Below the pieces are notes generated by a model. That model did not search any database and was not told the DNA's origin. It was given only the letters and a program-made list of their open reading frames with translations. From Fasciola hepatica (lineage: Eukaryota; Platyhelminthes; Trematoda; Plagiorchiida; Fasciolidae): 64,000 bases of DNA. Numbering within the stretch: the stretch's first letter is position 1; every line of letters begins with the position of its first letter. The stretch covers positions 7,334,501 to 7,398,500 of the forward strand of contig CANUEZ040000159.1 of NCBI GenBank assembly GCA_948099385.1. Direction: 5' to 3'. Made by a program: the position numbers and the translations under genes. Positions 22,609 to 33,817 of this stretch are shown here, piece by piece.

Positions 22609-22767
22609 TGTAGTGCTACTAATAAAGCACTCGATGACGAAGACTAACAAATTTGTTTATTTGAACAATGACCGTTTTTGGTGGCGTGTCACGTGTCACA
22701 TACCGAGGACCACGGGCTATAGACTCTATACGGGAGCAGGTCCTGACTTAACTGAGATTAATCCTAA
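22609..22767 (+). repeat. 3' LTR of element A (U1), 159 bp, internally deleted
   Basis: Has the same 110-bp net deletion as the U0 copy. After its end the ancestral block resumes (22768-23038), contiguous in the inverted copy with the sequence left of 17520. Confidence 0.9.
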
Positions 22768-23038
22768 AATTCACCGAAAACATATGTTCGCCTACGCCTT
22801 GTTTTCTGATGATGGTAATGCGGACAGTATGGATCGAAAAGAGGAACGTAGAGAAGCGTGAGAATTACACTTGGATAGATCCCAGTACTAAAGGTGAGAG
22901 CTTTGTGCAAGGGTTTCGTAAGCAAAAATTTCACATGCGGCCAGGTGTAATTCGCACAAATTAGCAGATAGTCCCGTCATGGGTACATAAGGTATCGGAC
23001 TCATAACACATAGACCTCGACGAAAAAGTTTAAGCCGA

Positions 23039-23969
23039 TCATTCACACCCTACGTGCCATCACAGACAGGTATTCACCTTAGGAATCTAAACACCCAGAT
23101 TACATCACTTTATTCGCGGGTCACGAGTGGCTTATCTAGGGTGTCTCTAATTCAGTGGCAGATGCATTATTTCGGATTCAAAAATCCAGTTTTTGAAACA
23201 CCGACCTTCAGTGGTCAGACAGCAGGCAGATCCATACCACCACTTATCACATCTTTGCCAATGATATTGTGTGGCGATTCTACTGGGAGCTCAAAGCAAC
23301 GTTAGCGGCACATGGTAACCCCGACTGAGGCGAAATATTACCACTAGTCCTACTGGGTTGCCGCAACGCGCTGTAGGCGGATTCCCGGACTGAAACTGCC
23401 GAAATCACAATTAATTGCACCCTCCACTTACCCGGCGACGTGTAACCTCAGAGCCCCTGGGTCCTCACGGTTACGCAGACTTCACCGCAAGTTTACCGCA
23501 CCCAATGCGTAATTTACACCTACGAGCGCCACGCGATCAAAATACGACCGTGTGAGTGCATCCAAGTCTCCAGGATTGCATCCACGTGTTTCTCAGAACT
23601 GAGATATGCGCCCCATTACTTCCTGTAAATTCTGGTCCTCACAAAGTCATGCGGCATTTTGAAAAGACGCGTATGACAGATCATAACGGAAAGAGGCACA
23701 AGATTTACATAGACCGTCTCAAATCGGCTTTCCAAGCAAAATTAGACCCGTCAATACCACATCATTTGACCCAGAGAAACACCGAATTAGCAGCATATAA
23801 CTCCGAGCCTATCAAACTACCTGCTCTAATCCTACCCTACGATCAACTGTTCAGAGAACAAGATCCCCGTGCCACCAACTGTGGCCGAGTTATTAAAAAG
23901 CCGGTATGTTTTGCGGATGCGGTATATTTTATTCCGTAGTTCTTGTGTTTCAGCAAACAGTTTGCTACC
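23039..23969 (+). pseudogene. Decayed Ty3/gypsy pol relic, U1 copy
   Basis: Second copy of 6805-7735 with the same fragments and lesions. The best open piece is 23556-23939, the integrase C-terminal region. Confidence 0.78.
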
Positions 23970-24177
23970 AGAAAAAGAGAACAAAAAGTATGTCTTCAAA
24001 TTCTTCATCCCTGAGGTGACAACCATATCACCGTATCAGCATTTCACATCCGTGATCTAAAATCGGTATAGATACTACAACGGAAACACAGAAGACCAAG
24101 GCTCACCAGAATCTTCGTCTATTTACATCCACTGTACTAGTACATTCACCTTCCGCTTTAAAACTACAGGGTTCTGG

Positions 24178-24759
24178 AGTAGCGGTCGCCATCTTCGTTC
24201 ATACTTTTACCACGTTCATTGTTTAACTGAACGCTGACTGCCAAGCGCGGATGCCATTTGACCGTTTTAGGATTTATCTCAGTTAAGTCAAGACCTGCTC
24301 CCGTATAGAGTCTATAGCCCGTGGTCCTCGGTATGTGACACGTTAGCGAATATACTCGGCAGCGCGCAAAGCAGAACTCAAAACGCTGGAGCGGGACAAC
24401 GTGTGCATTGGATGAGCGCAACGGCGTGCAGACGACGAACAAAGGCGAAGCAAGTGGCGCCACCAAAAACGGTCATTGTTCAAATAAACAAATTTGTTAG
24501 TCTTCGTCATCGAGTGCTTTATTGGTAGCACTACACCGTTGCTCTTGCGCACGCCCTCACGCACACTCCTAAAATATACGCTAACCACTTTCTCTCCCAA
24601 TCACCCTCTCGTTCTCACGGGGCGCGGAGAATACTGTTCTGGTTAACATATTCGTACAGTGCCGAGCATTAGAGTAACGTGCAGGTGGTCCACGCAGTAC
24701 GGAGGACCGAAGCACGCGTTTACTAAGGAAACCGCAAAGTAAGGTCGAACCAAACTTAC
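24178..24759 (+). repeat. 5' LTR of element B (U1) with nested reversed LTR A
   Basis: As at 7944-8525. The nested reversed LTR A is at 24267-24535 between CCGTT duplications. The left flank TCTGG (24173-24177) resembles ACTGG after the chimeric LTR at 29749. The primer site follows at 24764-24781 with one C-to-T change relative to U0. Confidence 0.9.
24267..24535 (-). mobile_element. Solo LTR A nested inside LTR B (U1)
   Basis: Reverse-orientation 269-bp LTR A with CCGTT on both sides, matching 8033-8301. Confidence 0.92.
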
Positions 24760-25016
24760 GAATTGGTGAGCCTGACGTGATCCCCAGGCCACGTGAGTTT
24801 CCTTGTTTTCTACCGTTCAAGGTCCCGTCTGCGTACGTTTTTGTGGTTTATTGTTTCCCTATCTTGATTTTCTTTTTAGTTGGTTCACTAAATAATTTTT
24901 TTTTCGTCCACACATACTTTGTGTGTCTAGTTCGTCGTGATTTTTTCTCGCGAAGACTATAGTGCCCCATTGGTCGTTGATTTCTTTTCCCGTCTATATT
25001 CCATAAAGTAATCGCT

Positions 25017-25795
25017 ATGTCTGCCGAACGGAAACCCTGCTCAGACCCCACCGTTGGGGCGATCACGCTGCACATACCGGCATTCACGCCTGCTGATCCA
25101 GAACTCTGGTTCACGCTGGTTGAGTTAGAATTCGAAAACTGCCGTATAACCAGTGACGCCAGCCGTTTCAGGTGGGTAGCAGGCCGCCTCTCGCCAGGAG
25201 TCACAATGCAAGTAAGGGACGTAATAATCTCTTCCCGAATCTGTGAGGCCTTAAAGGAGGCCGTCATTGCCCGCACGACCCCAACGCAGGACCAACGTAT
25301 GCAACAACTTCAAAACGTTGAGCTTGGAAGTAGGAAGCCCTCCGAACTGCTGCGTGAGATGCAGCGCTTGAGAGGACCGACGGTAGGCGAGGACCCGCTC
25401 TTGAGGGAACTTTGGCTGCAGCGTTTGCCGCATAACATCCCAGTTTTACTAAGTGCCACGCGCAAGTGTTCGCTGGAGGAAACTGCAGCAATAGCTGATG
25501 ACGTTGTCACGATACAACCTCGCTGTAGCTGGAGTAACCAGGTCCTCCGTCACAACGGTGCCTGACCTGCCAACATCTAACGAACTCGCGTCAGTTTTGC
25601 CTAGAATTGACGCGAGCCTGCAACGCCTAACAGTAAGAAGTGGGTCACAGGAGCGGCACCGCGCACGCTCACCTAGGCTCCATAGTCCGTCATTGCGACG
25701 ACGTTTCGTCGGTTCTTCAAAAGAAGGGTATTCTAAATACCACAGTCGTTTTGGTGAGAGAGCCAAACGATGCGAACGAGGGTGAACGTTTCCCG
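25017..25795 (+). pseudogene. gag of element B (U1)
   Basis: Same as 8782-9560: 182 codons, a frameshift, then a degenerate CHCC box (YSKYHSRFGERAKRCERG), with one Asp-to-Gly difference from U0. Confidence 0.88.
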
Positions 25796-25824
25796 GTGCT
25801 CATCAGGGAAACAACCCCCGGCCC

Positions 25825-26790
25825 GTGGTGGCGACCCACGAAGCCGGGTATCAGACCAACAGTCGTCTTTTGAACGTAAGGGACATCATTTCAAATAACC
25901 TATTCCTTGTAGATACCGGTGCCGAAGTGAGCGTCCTCCCCAGAGCGAAAGGCGACAATAGCACGCCGCAGGCCCAAACACTACGCGCTGCCAATGGCAC
26001 GGCCATCCCAACGTTTGGCCAGCGGTCGCTCACCTTAAACTTAGATTTGAAGCGTAATTTTCGTTGGGTATTCATCATCGCCGACGTCCCGTACCCAATT
26101 CTAGGCATTGACATCCTGCAGCATTTTGACTTGCTAGTTGATGCACGGCGCCGCAGAGTGGTGGATCGTCAGACCACTCTCGCTGTTGCGGGTCATAATT
26201 CGCGAGTGAATCACGTCACGCCTTTTTACGTTCAACCACCGGCACACGAACATTATAGCGAACTCATCGCCGCCTGCCCGGCCATGTTTCGGCAGGCCGG
26301 GCCTCTCCCAGCAGTGACCACCAGTGTCACTCATCATATCGATACTAAGGGACCCCCAGTGTTCAGTAGGCCGCGTCGGTTAGCACCAGACAAGCTTCGT
26401 GTTGCACAGGCCGAATTCGAACATATGCTAGAACTGGGTATAATACGCCCTTCTAGTAGCCCTTGGGCTTCTCCCCTTCATATGGTTCCTAAGTCTAGTG
26501 GCGACTGGCGGCCCTGTGGTGATTACAGAGCGCTTAACAGAGTCACCGTCCCTGACCGATACCCGATTCCCAATATACAGGATCTTACTTCGTCTTTATC
26601 AGGTTGCTCTGTCTTCAGCCGTATCGATTTAGTTCGTGCGTACAACTACATCCCGATAGCAGAGGCCGATATCCCTAAAACTGCAGTCACTACGCCTTTC
26701 GAGCTGTTCGAGTTTCTGAGAATGCTGCAGCCTAAGCCACAGGAGATGAAAGCTAAAATGGTGCAATTTCTTACCCGTAGGAAGAAATAA
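25825..26790 (+). pseudogene. protease and partial RT of element B fused to a LINE ORF1 tail (U1)
   Basis: Same 321-codon fusion as 9590-10555, with protease DTGA and RT ending at LFEFLRM. The break at 26729/26730 is the boundary between U1 and U2. No 639-bp insertion or second copy is present here. Confidence 0.9.
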
Positions 26791-26833
26791 GATTATGGGT
26801 GGTGGGGAAAAAACGGCGAGGAAAAGGAAGACC

Positions 26834-27140
26834 TGTAGCGGTTGCCATCTTCGTTCATACTTTTACCACGTTTATTGTTTAACTGAACGCTGACTGCCAA
26901 GCGCGGTTGCCATTTGACCGTTTCTCTTGCGCACGCTCTCATGCACGCTCCCAAATACACGCTACTCACTATCTCTCCCAATCGCCTTCTCAATCTCACG
27001 GGTCGTGGAGAATACTGTTCTGGTTAACATATTTGTGCAGTTCCGCACATTAGAGTAACGTGCAGGTGGTCCACGCAGTACGAAAGACCGAAGCAGGCGT
27101 TTACTAAGGAAACCGCGAAGTAAGGTCTAATCAACCTTAC
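26834..27140 (+). repeat. 5' LTR of B' (U2), 307 bp
   Basis: Matches 12219-12525 and joins RNase H directly, as in U1. Confidence 0.92.
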
Positions 27141-27713
27141 ACTTCGGACACAGCGGTTGGAGCAGTACTGCAACAGTTCGTAGATGACTCTTGGCAACCT
27201 TCAGCATTCTTCTCCAAGCGCCTACAACCCGCCGAATCTAGGTACAGCACGTTCGGTAGAGAGTTATTAGCCATCTACTTGGGAATCCGTCATTTTCGAC
27301 ATGCACTCGAAGGCCGTTCGTTCACGGTGTTTACAGACCACAAGCCTTTGGTTTACGCACTGAAGTCAGCTTCGGATCGATACTCACCACGCGAGATTTG
27401 CCACTTAGACTTGGTCTCACAGTTTACTGTGGACATACGACACATCTCTGGGGTACTTAATCCCGTCGCCGACGCCTTATCACGCGTACATCAACTAAGT
27501 CTGTCACCGATGCCTAACATCAACCTGGACGCAATGGCACAGGCCCAAACTATGGACCCCGAATTCGAACAACTTCGACAAAGCGGTTCTTTAAGCTTGA
27601 CGACAGTACCTGTCCAAACTTCCCAGAATATCATCGTGTGCGATGTGTCACAAGGTCATCTTAGGCCGGTGGTTCCTTCTGCCCACCATTATCCTACTTT
27701 CCGGACACTCTAG
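27141..27713 (+). pseudogene. RNase H of B' (U2)
   Basis: Same fragment as 12526-13098, with FTVDIRHIS instead of FTMDIRHIS and the same TAG at 27711-27713. Confidence 0.85.
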
Positions 27714-27731
27714 AATCTGGCTCATCCGGGT

Positions 27732-28883
27732 GTGACTGCCTCGGTGAAACTGATAACTGAGCGTTTTGTTTGGCACAATGTCAAACGAGATGTCCGTCAA
27801 TGGGCTCGTGCTTGTCTGCAGTGTCAACGTGTTAAGACCCATAGGCACACTAAGGCGGCGTTAGCCAGGTTCCCAGAACCTGAAACACGTTTTCATCATG
27901 TTCACGTTGACCTCGTAGGACCACTCCCACGTTCGCTTGGGTACGTTTACATACTCACATGCGTGGATCGTTTTACTCGCTGGCCGCAGGCCATCCCTAT
28001 CCCTCGTCCCACCTCGGAAGAGGCCGCGAAAGCTTTTCTGACCGGTTGGGTTAGTCATTTCGGTTGCCCGGCAATAGTGACCACCGATCGCGGTCCACAT
28101 TTTGACGGCGCTTTCGGCAGCCTACTCGCTACGCTCGGTTGCCAACACGTTAAGACGACAGCTTACCACCCTCAGGCCAATGGTATGGTTGAGCGTTTCC
28201 ACCGGCAATTAAAAGCCGCCCTTCGAGCAAACGGTAACCCCCTTTGGAGTGAAACACTACCATTAGCACTCTTAAGCCTGCGTAGTACCGTTAAGGAGGA
28301 GTTACACACAACACCGGCCGTACTAGTATATGGCTGTACACTTCGTTTGCCTGGGGAGTTGGCAGCCCCCTCACCAACCGTGACTTTCGACTACGGTGAC
28401 TATGCTCAGTGCCTTACGCAGCGCACGCGAGTGCTCAAGGCCAGTCCGTCGCGTGAACAACAGTCTACAAGTTATGTCCCAACTGCGTTAGGAACCGCTA
28501 CTCGTGTATTCCTTCGCGTCGATGGCGTTCGATCACCACTACAAGCGCCATACACTGGCCCGTTTCGGGTGATAAAACGTTGGGCAAAGACATTTGTCAT
28601 AGACATCAACGGACGACACGACACCGTATCTATCGATCGTCTCAAGCCTGCCGTCATTGAGTGCGAGCCGCTCGGCCAATTTACACCCGCTCAAGTCGCT
28701 CAGTCACCTGCATCGAGCGAGTTACTACTCGAACCACCCCCAATTACGCCTAGTGAGGACTCGGCAGCTAGTCCATCAGATTCTCCAACCGTACCCGCAA
28801 CGCGAAGTAGCCGTCGCGGTCGCCAACTACGAAATCCCGTCCGCTTTGCCGATTTCGTGACGATTTTTACAACCGACTTTTAG
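27732..28883 (+). CDS. integrase of B' (U2), reading frame intact
   Basis: This is the only undamaged transposon domain in the array: 383 codons from an in-frame ATG, the first after the upstream TAG. The zinc-binding Cys pair is at residues 28 and 31. Catalytic residues are D60 (HVHVDLVG), D119 (VTTDRGPHFDG) and E154 (NGMVERFHRQ), with 34 residues between the last two. The GPY/F motif (YTGPFRVI) and SIDRLKPAV follow, and it ends GRQLRNPVRFADF. It would catalyse strand transfer of element DNA. The His pair of the zinc finger lies partly upstream of the ATG (LAHPGV), so this is a remnant of a longer polyprotein. Expression is unlikely because gag, protease and RT are missing. Confidence 0.85.
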   Translation: MTASVKLITERFVWHNVKRDVRQWARACLQCQRVKTHRHTKAALARFPEPETRFHHVHVDLVGPLPRSLGYVYILTCVDRFTRWPQAIPIPRPTSEEAAKAFLTGWVSHFGCPAIVTTDRGPHFDGAFGSLLATLGCQHVKTTAYHPQANGMVERFHRQLKAALRANGNPLWSETLPLALLSLRSTVKEELHTTPAVLVYGCTLRLPGELAAPSPTVTFDYGDYAQCLTQRTRVLKASPSREQQSTSYVPTALGTATRVFLRVDGVRSPLQAPYTGPFRVIKRWAKTFVIDINGRHDTVSIDRLKPAVIECEPLGQFTPAQVAQSPASSELLLEPPPITPSEDSAASPSDSPTVPATRSSRRGRQLRNPVRFADFVTIFTTDF

Positions 28884-29441
28884 CAATAAGTTGGGAAGTT
28901 ATCCATGGATTTACCAAATAACAGACCCGTGAAATTACAATCTGTAATTATGGTTTCATTTTCTTCTGGTCTCCTAGCGACTCCAACAACACCGAACATT
29001 GTTTGTGTGTTGTTATTGCGGTCCAACATCCGCCGGCGCCCTCAGGCGCTATTTTGTTCCAGTTTACCTTGCCCTCTCTCAGACGGATCTAACAAGTCAC
29101 ATCGGCTTCATCCGTAGCCTCGCTGACTCCCGTGCACGTTCAAGGAGCCAACCGCTCACTGGACAACGGAACGATTGGTGACGGCAACTGGACGCCCTTT
29201 TGGATGGACCTGACGAGGCTCCCTCCGGTTTGCATTCGTATGAGACCCCCGGGCGCCAAAACACAGTTGGACCCACGCACATCGGACCTCGAGAGTGCAG
29301 GCACCGGTAAACTCATCAGCAGTCGTTCGACGTCAACAACAATATAACAAAGAAGCTATGAGGAGTTCCTGGACAACCAATAATTCCGGCTTACCATCAC
29401 GATCGAAGCCCAACTCCGTCGGACTTCTAGGAGGGGGCCCC
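28884..29441 (+). other. 3' untranslated region and polypurine tract of B' (U2)
   Basis: No coding is recognised. An intact polypurine run AGGAGGGGG lies at 29429-29437, just before the LTR. Confidence 0.65.
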
Positions 29442-29749
29442 TGTAGCGGTTGCCATCTTCGTTCATACTTTTACCACGTTTATTGTTTAACTGAACGCTG
29501 ACTGCCAAGCGCGGTTGCCATTTGACCGTTTCTCTTGCGCACGCCCTCACGCGCACTCCTAAAATATACGCTAACCACTATCTCGCCCAATCACCCTCTC
29601 GTTCACACGGGTCGTGAAGAATACAGTTCTGGGTAACATATTCGTACAGTGCCGAGCATTAGAGTAACGTGCAGGTGGTCCACGCAGTACGGAGGACCGA
29701 AGCACGCGTTTACTAAGGAAACCGCAAAGTAAGGTCTAACCAACCTTAC
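29442..29749 (+). repeat. Chimeric 3' LTR B at the end of the tandem array
   Basis: The first 90 or so bases have the diagnostic bases of the B' LTRs (GCGCGGTTGCC, CCGTTTCTC). From about 29541 the sequence switches to the other LTR-B sub-type (CGCCCTCACGCGCACTCC, then TAAAATATACGC), as in 24178 and 35150. The right flank ACTGG (29750-29754) pairs with TCTGG left of element B (24173-24177), not with AGACC. Confidence 0.85.
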
Positions 29750-29754
29750 ACTGG

Positions 29755-30440
29755 GGTTGAGTAGCCTGCTACGGCAGCTCCCCAGTGTCTATCGGCATCT
29801 TGCTACTTTCGTGATTGTGTACACCTTTTCGTCATCCGGACAACTGTTTTTTTACACGTTTACGTTTCGTAGCCCATTTCCAGGATATGCACATACAGTA
29901 CTTCACAAGTATTAGCGCGTAATCGAAGCCATTCTGACGAGTGGTCTTCTGGGAGAGGTCCTCTGAACTGTTCTTATCATCCCCGCCCTTCCCTTCTTTA
30001 ATATACGTTTCGTGCACGTAGTAAAGGCAGGTTCATTCTCTGACACAAGTTCTCGGTGCACCTCACGTACGTAGCCCTTTTCAAAAACAAGCAGTTGGCA
30101 CACTTTGGCCTTATTCTCATCTCCACATTCAACGAACGCCGCTGGCGCACGCTGAGGAGATGTTTCGTAACTATGCATTGCGTGCGTGTCTACTGTATTG
30201 CTTGACGGATCGCAGAGTCTTCGGAGGATTCATGCTAAATACCATCCACTGTGACGATGATCTCTCGTATAGCGTAACTAAGGGATCAGTGAGTATCATT
30301 CTCAGTGCTGACTGTTGCAATAAATATGTCGTCCGAGGACATGGAGTAGTGGGGTTTCATTAGTCGTGACAGACCGTCTGCTTGGACGAAATCCGGTGTG
30401 TGACCATACTCAGTGGTAAAATCGTGGCCAAGAAGGATGA
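29755..30440 (-). pseudogene. Ty3/gypsy relic, RNase H end and unassigned 3' part
   Basis: Minus-strand reading near 30440-30300 contains HTPDFVQADGLSRLMKPHY, the C-terminal end of a Ty3/gypsy RNase H, continuing the relic upstream. Below 30300 only a short frame remains (29912-30178, FEKGYVREVHRELVSENE), which I cannot assign. An integrase would be expected here, but no DDE motif is visible. Confidence 0.55.
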
Positions 30441-31640
30441 TGGATCATCGTTGCCGTCGATTGACCGAATTTACGGTGATACCCTTCTTCGATCCCAAAA
30501 CTTCCAGTATGGGTTTATGATCAGTCATCGGGTTGAACTTATGAAACTTACTGACGAGAAACATAATGGCCAGGGCCTCCTCTTTAATTTGACTGTGGGT
30601 CTTCTCTGCCGGTGTCAGGGTGCAAGACACATATACGATGGGCTTCTCAGTCCCATTTTTCACGTATGGGATATGACTGCACTTGTCCCGTAATTGTAAG
30701 CGTCGGCTGCGATGACATTTGATATGCCTGGATCAACGCGGTACTGAGTATAACCTGTAGGTCCTCGAGGGATTACTAGCATAGATCTGACCAAACCCGT
30801 TTAGGATCCTTCTAAGGACAGTTGAGAGGCACTCGTGCGGAATGCAGTGTGCAAATAATAGCTGATAATTCCCATGGAGGACTGCAACGTCGCGTTCCGT
30901 TGGCATTCCATGAATTGCTCGGGCGTTGTTTGGGTGGGAATGACGACTATGAGCGCCAAAAACAAAACCGAAATATTTATTGAAATTCATGGAGAACTGA
31001 CACTTCTGTGGTGGCAGTGTGAGTCCATAATCTTCCACTCGACCAAGCAAGTCTGTCAAAAGTTGTTCCATTTCTTCCGGTGATAGACCAACGACAGTTA
31101 TTTCATCCAGATACACCGCGGTACCTGTGAGACCAGCAATCATGGCTTCCACCGCTTGCTGGAAGATTCCCGGGGCTATCTTTGTCAATAAAAGGAGACT
31201 AGTGTACTGGAACAATCCTCGACGGGTATTAATGGTAAGGAGCTCCTGGAATTCCAGTGTGACATGAATTTGAAGGCAAGCTTCAGCCAAGTCAAGCTTA
31301 GCAAATCGTTGGCGGATATTACTCTGATGAATATATATTTCAGTAATGGAAGTGGTAATATTGGAGCTCTAACACGTCATTTAGGCCATTGGAAAAATCA
31401 TCACCAATTCTGGGACTAATATAAGATTTCTTGTTGACCAATATCGACGTAGCCCATTTGGAATGAGTCACAGGAATGATGATGCTCAGGCGTGTCATGC
31501 GTTGCGGTTGTTTATCTAAATGTGGCAGTGCTACTTCCCCAGTGGCACACTGCCCACCGCCAAATTCCAGGAACATGCCGGTAACCGATGGGCAGAGAAA
31601 TGACTGAAATTTCAAGATACGAATGATCCAGTTCGTTCTA
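30441..31640 (-). pseudogene. Ty3/gypsy RT and RNase H relic, different clade from A and B
   Basis: On the minus strand, 31615-31340 contains SKWATSILVNKK and DDFSNGLND, an RT N-terminal region. 31290-30733 has RRGLFQYTSL, the box YLDEI in place of YLDD, then PPQKCQF and KYFGFVF. 30663-30445 gives RNase H with YVSCTLTPAEKTHSQIKEEALA and MTDHKPILEVLGS. The style resembles Mag-like gypsy pols rather than CsRn1. The catalytic box is altered and frames shift, so it is inactive. No LTR was found. Confidence 0.8.
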
Positions 31641-32640
31641 ATTCGCTGTATAGATTATCAGTGTCCTGTTTTCATGGTTATTTGTTTCCATTGACTGCGT
31701 TACAAATGCAGTGCCAATTGTTTTACTGGCTGAGATTTTCCCGGCGGCAGCCTTTCTGGTCGCGCTTTGTTAGCTAGGGTTAGAGCTGCTTTCTTTTTGC
31801 TTTAGATGCTGATAATCCGTGCTGGCTGTAAAGTGTTAATGACTTATCAGGTTATAATTTACCAATTAGTAAATGATAAGCTGAATAGTAAAAACCGCAG
31901 TGTTATGCTATAATTGTACTTATAACATGACGGGGTGTATTTTCTCGATGAAGTATATCTCACGTAACTCTTGATGATACACAGGTAGTTTTGTAAAATC
32001 CATAAAGCTCCCATGTGTTAGTATTGAATGCCGTAATTACGACGCTGGTCGGTTAGGACAAAATACTGGTGTAAAGTAGATCAGGAAACCTTGTTCCTTT
32101 CAGCAACATTTACTACAGAAGTATTTCATCTGTACGAACTGTTCTTACCAGATCTTGCCGTATGTCCCCAAGACCTTGTCGTAAGTCTCCCGCTGGTTGG
32201 AATTAAAAGCACTCTAGTTGAACTGAGTTTTGAAGTGTGTTGTAGAATAACGAAATTTATTTGGCGCCACTGTAGTATGCAAGGATCAAAATCTTCCCTT
32301 GTAGTTGCTCGTGTTCTATCTGCAAAATACAGAAACAGTAAATTACATGAGCACGAAGGCTCAGTAAGTGCATCAACAAGATTCTACACTTACATTGATC
32401 GGACAACAGTATGGCTTCCAACAGCCTCCTCATTACATCACCGTACGTACCAGAATAACCTTGAGGTACGCTTTTAATTCGGAACATCGTTTAATTCTCT
32501 CCTCACAATTTTTGATTTTATGTGGTTATTTTTGCTGAGCTGCGGTTTTTCTCTTTTGCTGTAGACGAGTGTACTCTGATTGTTTGTCAATCGTCAACTT
32601 TTTTGTAGCCAGTACCATTTTTGGTTTCTTGATCGCTATT
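31641..32640. other. Unassigned sequence
   Basis: The longest open frame is 32091-32477 (128 codons, plus), without recognisable motifs. I see no transposon signature in this kilobase. Confidence 0.4.
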
Positions 32641-33060
32641 AGTTTACTTTTACCATGCCGTGAGATATAACCTTGTCTGGCCGCCGGGTGTGGGAAACGA
32701 GCAGCCGAAGTTATTGAATGCGATGCATGCAATAAATGGGCCCATGATGACTGTTCTGGGATTAGTAGGGACCCTATCTGCTATACTGCCAGAACAGTTG
32801 GGTCGAATGGATCTGTGGTCTCTGCAAGGAGCCTTCGAGGCTGGCCCATGTAAGGCAGTCCAAGTGTGATGAAGACGAGCTTCCTCCTGAAGACTGCAGA
32901 GACTCTGAGTATAAGACGCTGCCGCGGGGTGCGGAGGCCGTATGCAGAGGTCTTAGGAGCTCCCAAGAGAACAATCGTTGAAGTAATAAGGAACCTGATG
33001 AGCAGTTGCCCTCTCGCAGCTGCCTCCACTCCCGTGCGGCAAACAACTAAGGGTGAGTGA
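32641..33060 (+). pseudogene. PHD-type zinc-finger fragment, probable LINE ORF1
   Basis: Plus-strand reading around 32685-32840 gives CGKRAAEVIECDACNKWAHDDCSGI. After a frameshift it continues as a Trp-x-Cys-x2-Cys end (WICGLCKEPS) and then RQSKCDEDELPPEDCRD. The Cys/His spacing is that of a PHD finger. CR1-type LINEs carry a PHD-like domain in ORF1, and a transposon origin fits the neighbourhood. A degenerate host PHD exon is the alternative. Confidence 0.55.
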
Positions 33061-33448
33061 GTGACTCAGAAACCGAAGAAAAACAAAGTAAGAAGGAAGT
33101 CCGAACACAGAGGCAACGGGCAACACCTTTGGGAATGAGGAACCCAGTTACTGGACTCTACAAGTCCAATTGATGGGCCTTCGAAGGCGGATCCGGCCAA
33201 CGGGATGAACACTGAGCTGACGGTTACTGATTCTCAGTCAGGAATGAACGTTTATACGAGAATCTAAGGCAAGAAGGGACATAGACAGAAGACGGGTATG
33301 CAATATACCGCACGTCACAGGTATTCTTCATCCTGTTCCCTTGGAAAGAACGCATACATTGGGGACGTGTGAGTCTCCGTTCGCACGAACGGACACTAAT
33401 ACCGCACGGCCAGTACTGGTCGAGTTTACTGGTTAGCATATCAGGAAT

Positions 33449-33817
33449 ATGCTTCTAGCTAGGGCTGCAATGTTGGCCAACAACACCAAGGGCAGATACC
33501 ACATGGTGGCGGACGAACATGGAGTAATTCAGGGAGGCTCGCCTACAGATAGAAACATGAATAAACGTGCAAAGACACTGGCGAAAGGTTCAAAAGGAAA
33601 ACAGAAAGCCGCACCCGACTTTCGGGGTAGCTCACCGACAGCGTCAGGCAAACAACTGAAGTTGTCGGAAATAGTGTTTATTGAGGACTTTCTGGGAGAT
33701 AGACAATGGAAGTGCTGTAAGCAAGCAGAAAAAGAAGCTATATTTGCGAGTGTGGATCATTATTTTTCCAATAGGAATGGATTGGGAGGTATCAGGGGTC
33801 TCCATGCAGCTCACTAA
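33449..33817 (+). CDS. Small repeated open frame of unknown function
   Basis: A frame of 122 codons starting MLLARAAMLANN, basic in the middle (NKRAKTLAKGSKGKQK). It is downstream of the PHD fragment, so it may be part of the same LINE ORF1. Most of it recurs at 10611-10924 as part of the 639-bp copy. I do not recognise a family, and a real gene is not demonstrated. Confidence 0.3.
   Translation: MLLARAAMLANNTKGRYHMVADEHGVIQGGSPTDRNMNKRAKTLAKGSKGKQKAAPDFRGSSPTASGKQLKLSEIVFIEDFLGDRQWKCCKQAEKEAIFASVDHYFSNRNGLGGIRGLHAAH

Larger units (their letters stand above)
17520..22767 (+). mobile_element. Ty3/gypsy element A (CsRn1-type), unit U1 copy, inactive
   Basis: A near-identical second copy of 1285-6533, one base shorter. 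It shares the gag stop, the protease-entry stop, YLGD and the integrase stop, so these lesions arose before the tandem duplication. Confidence 0.93.
12115..26729. repeat. Complete tandem unit U1, 14,615 bp
   Basis: The boundaries are the two identical RT/ORF1 joins at 12114/12115 and 26729/26730. The unit order is block fragment, B', block with LINE, element A, block tail, Ty3 relic, 5' part of element B. U0 and U2 are partial copies on either side. Scattered single-base differences, a 15-bp difference and the solo LTR C distinguish the copies. Confidence 0.9.
26834..29749 (+). mobile_element. Element B' in truncated unit U2
   Basis: The 5' LTR is at 26834-27140 after AGACC (26829-26833), RNase H starts at 27141, integrase is uninterrupted and the 3' LTR is at 29442-29749. 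Unlike in U1, the right flank is not AGACC plus the LINE block but ACTGGGG. The 3' LTR is chimeric, so the right part of the unit has been lost. Confidence 0.9.

Noticed and set aside
1..29749. CRISPR array or satellite repeat
   Set aside because: The repeats are kilobases long, contain transposon genes and have no short regular spacers.
30874..31083. Plus-strand frames across the 30-31 kb relic
   Set aside because: The minus strand carries recognisable RT and RNase H motifs, so these are shadows.
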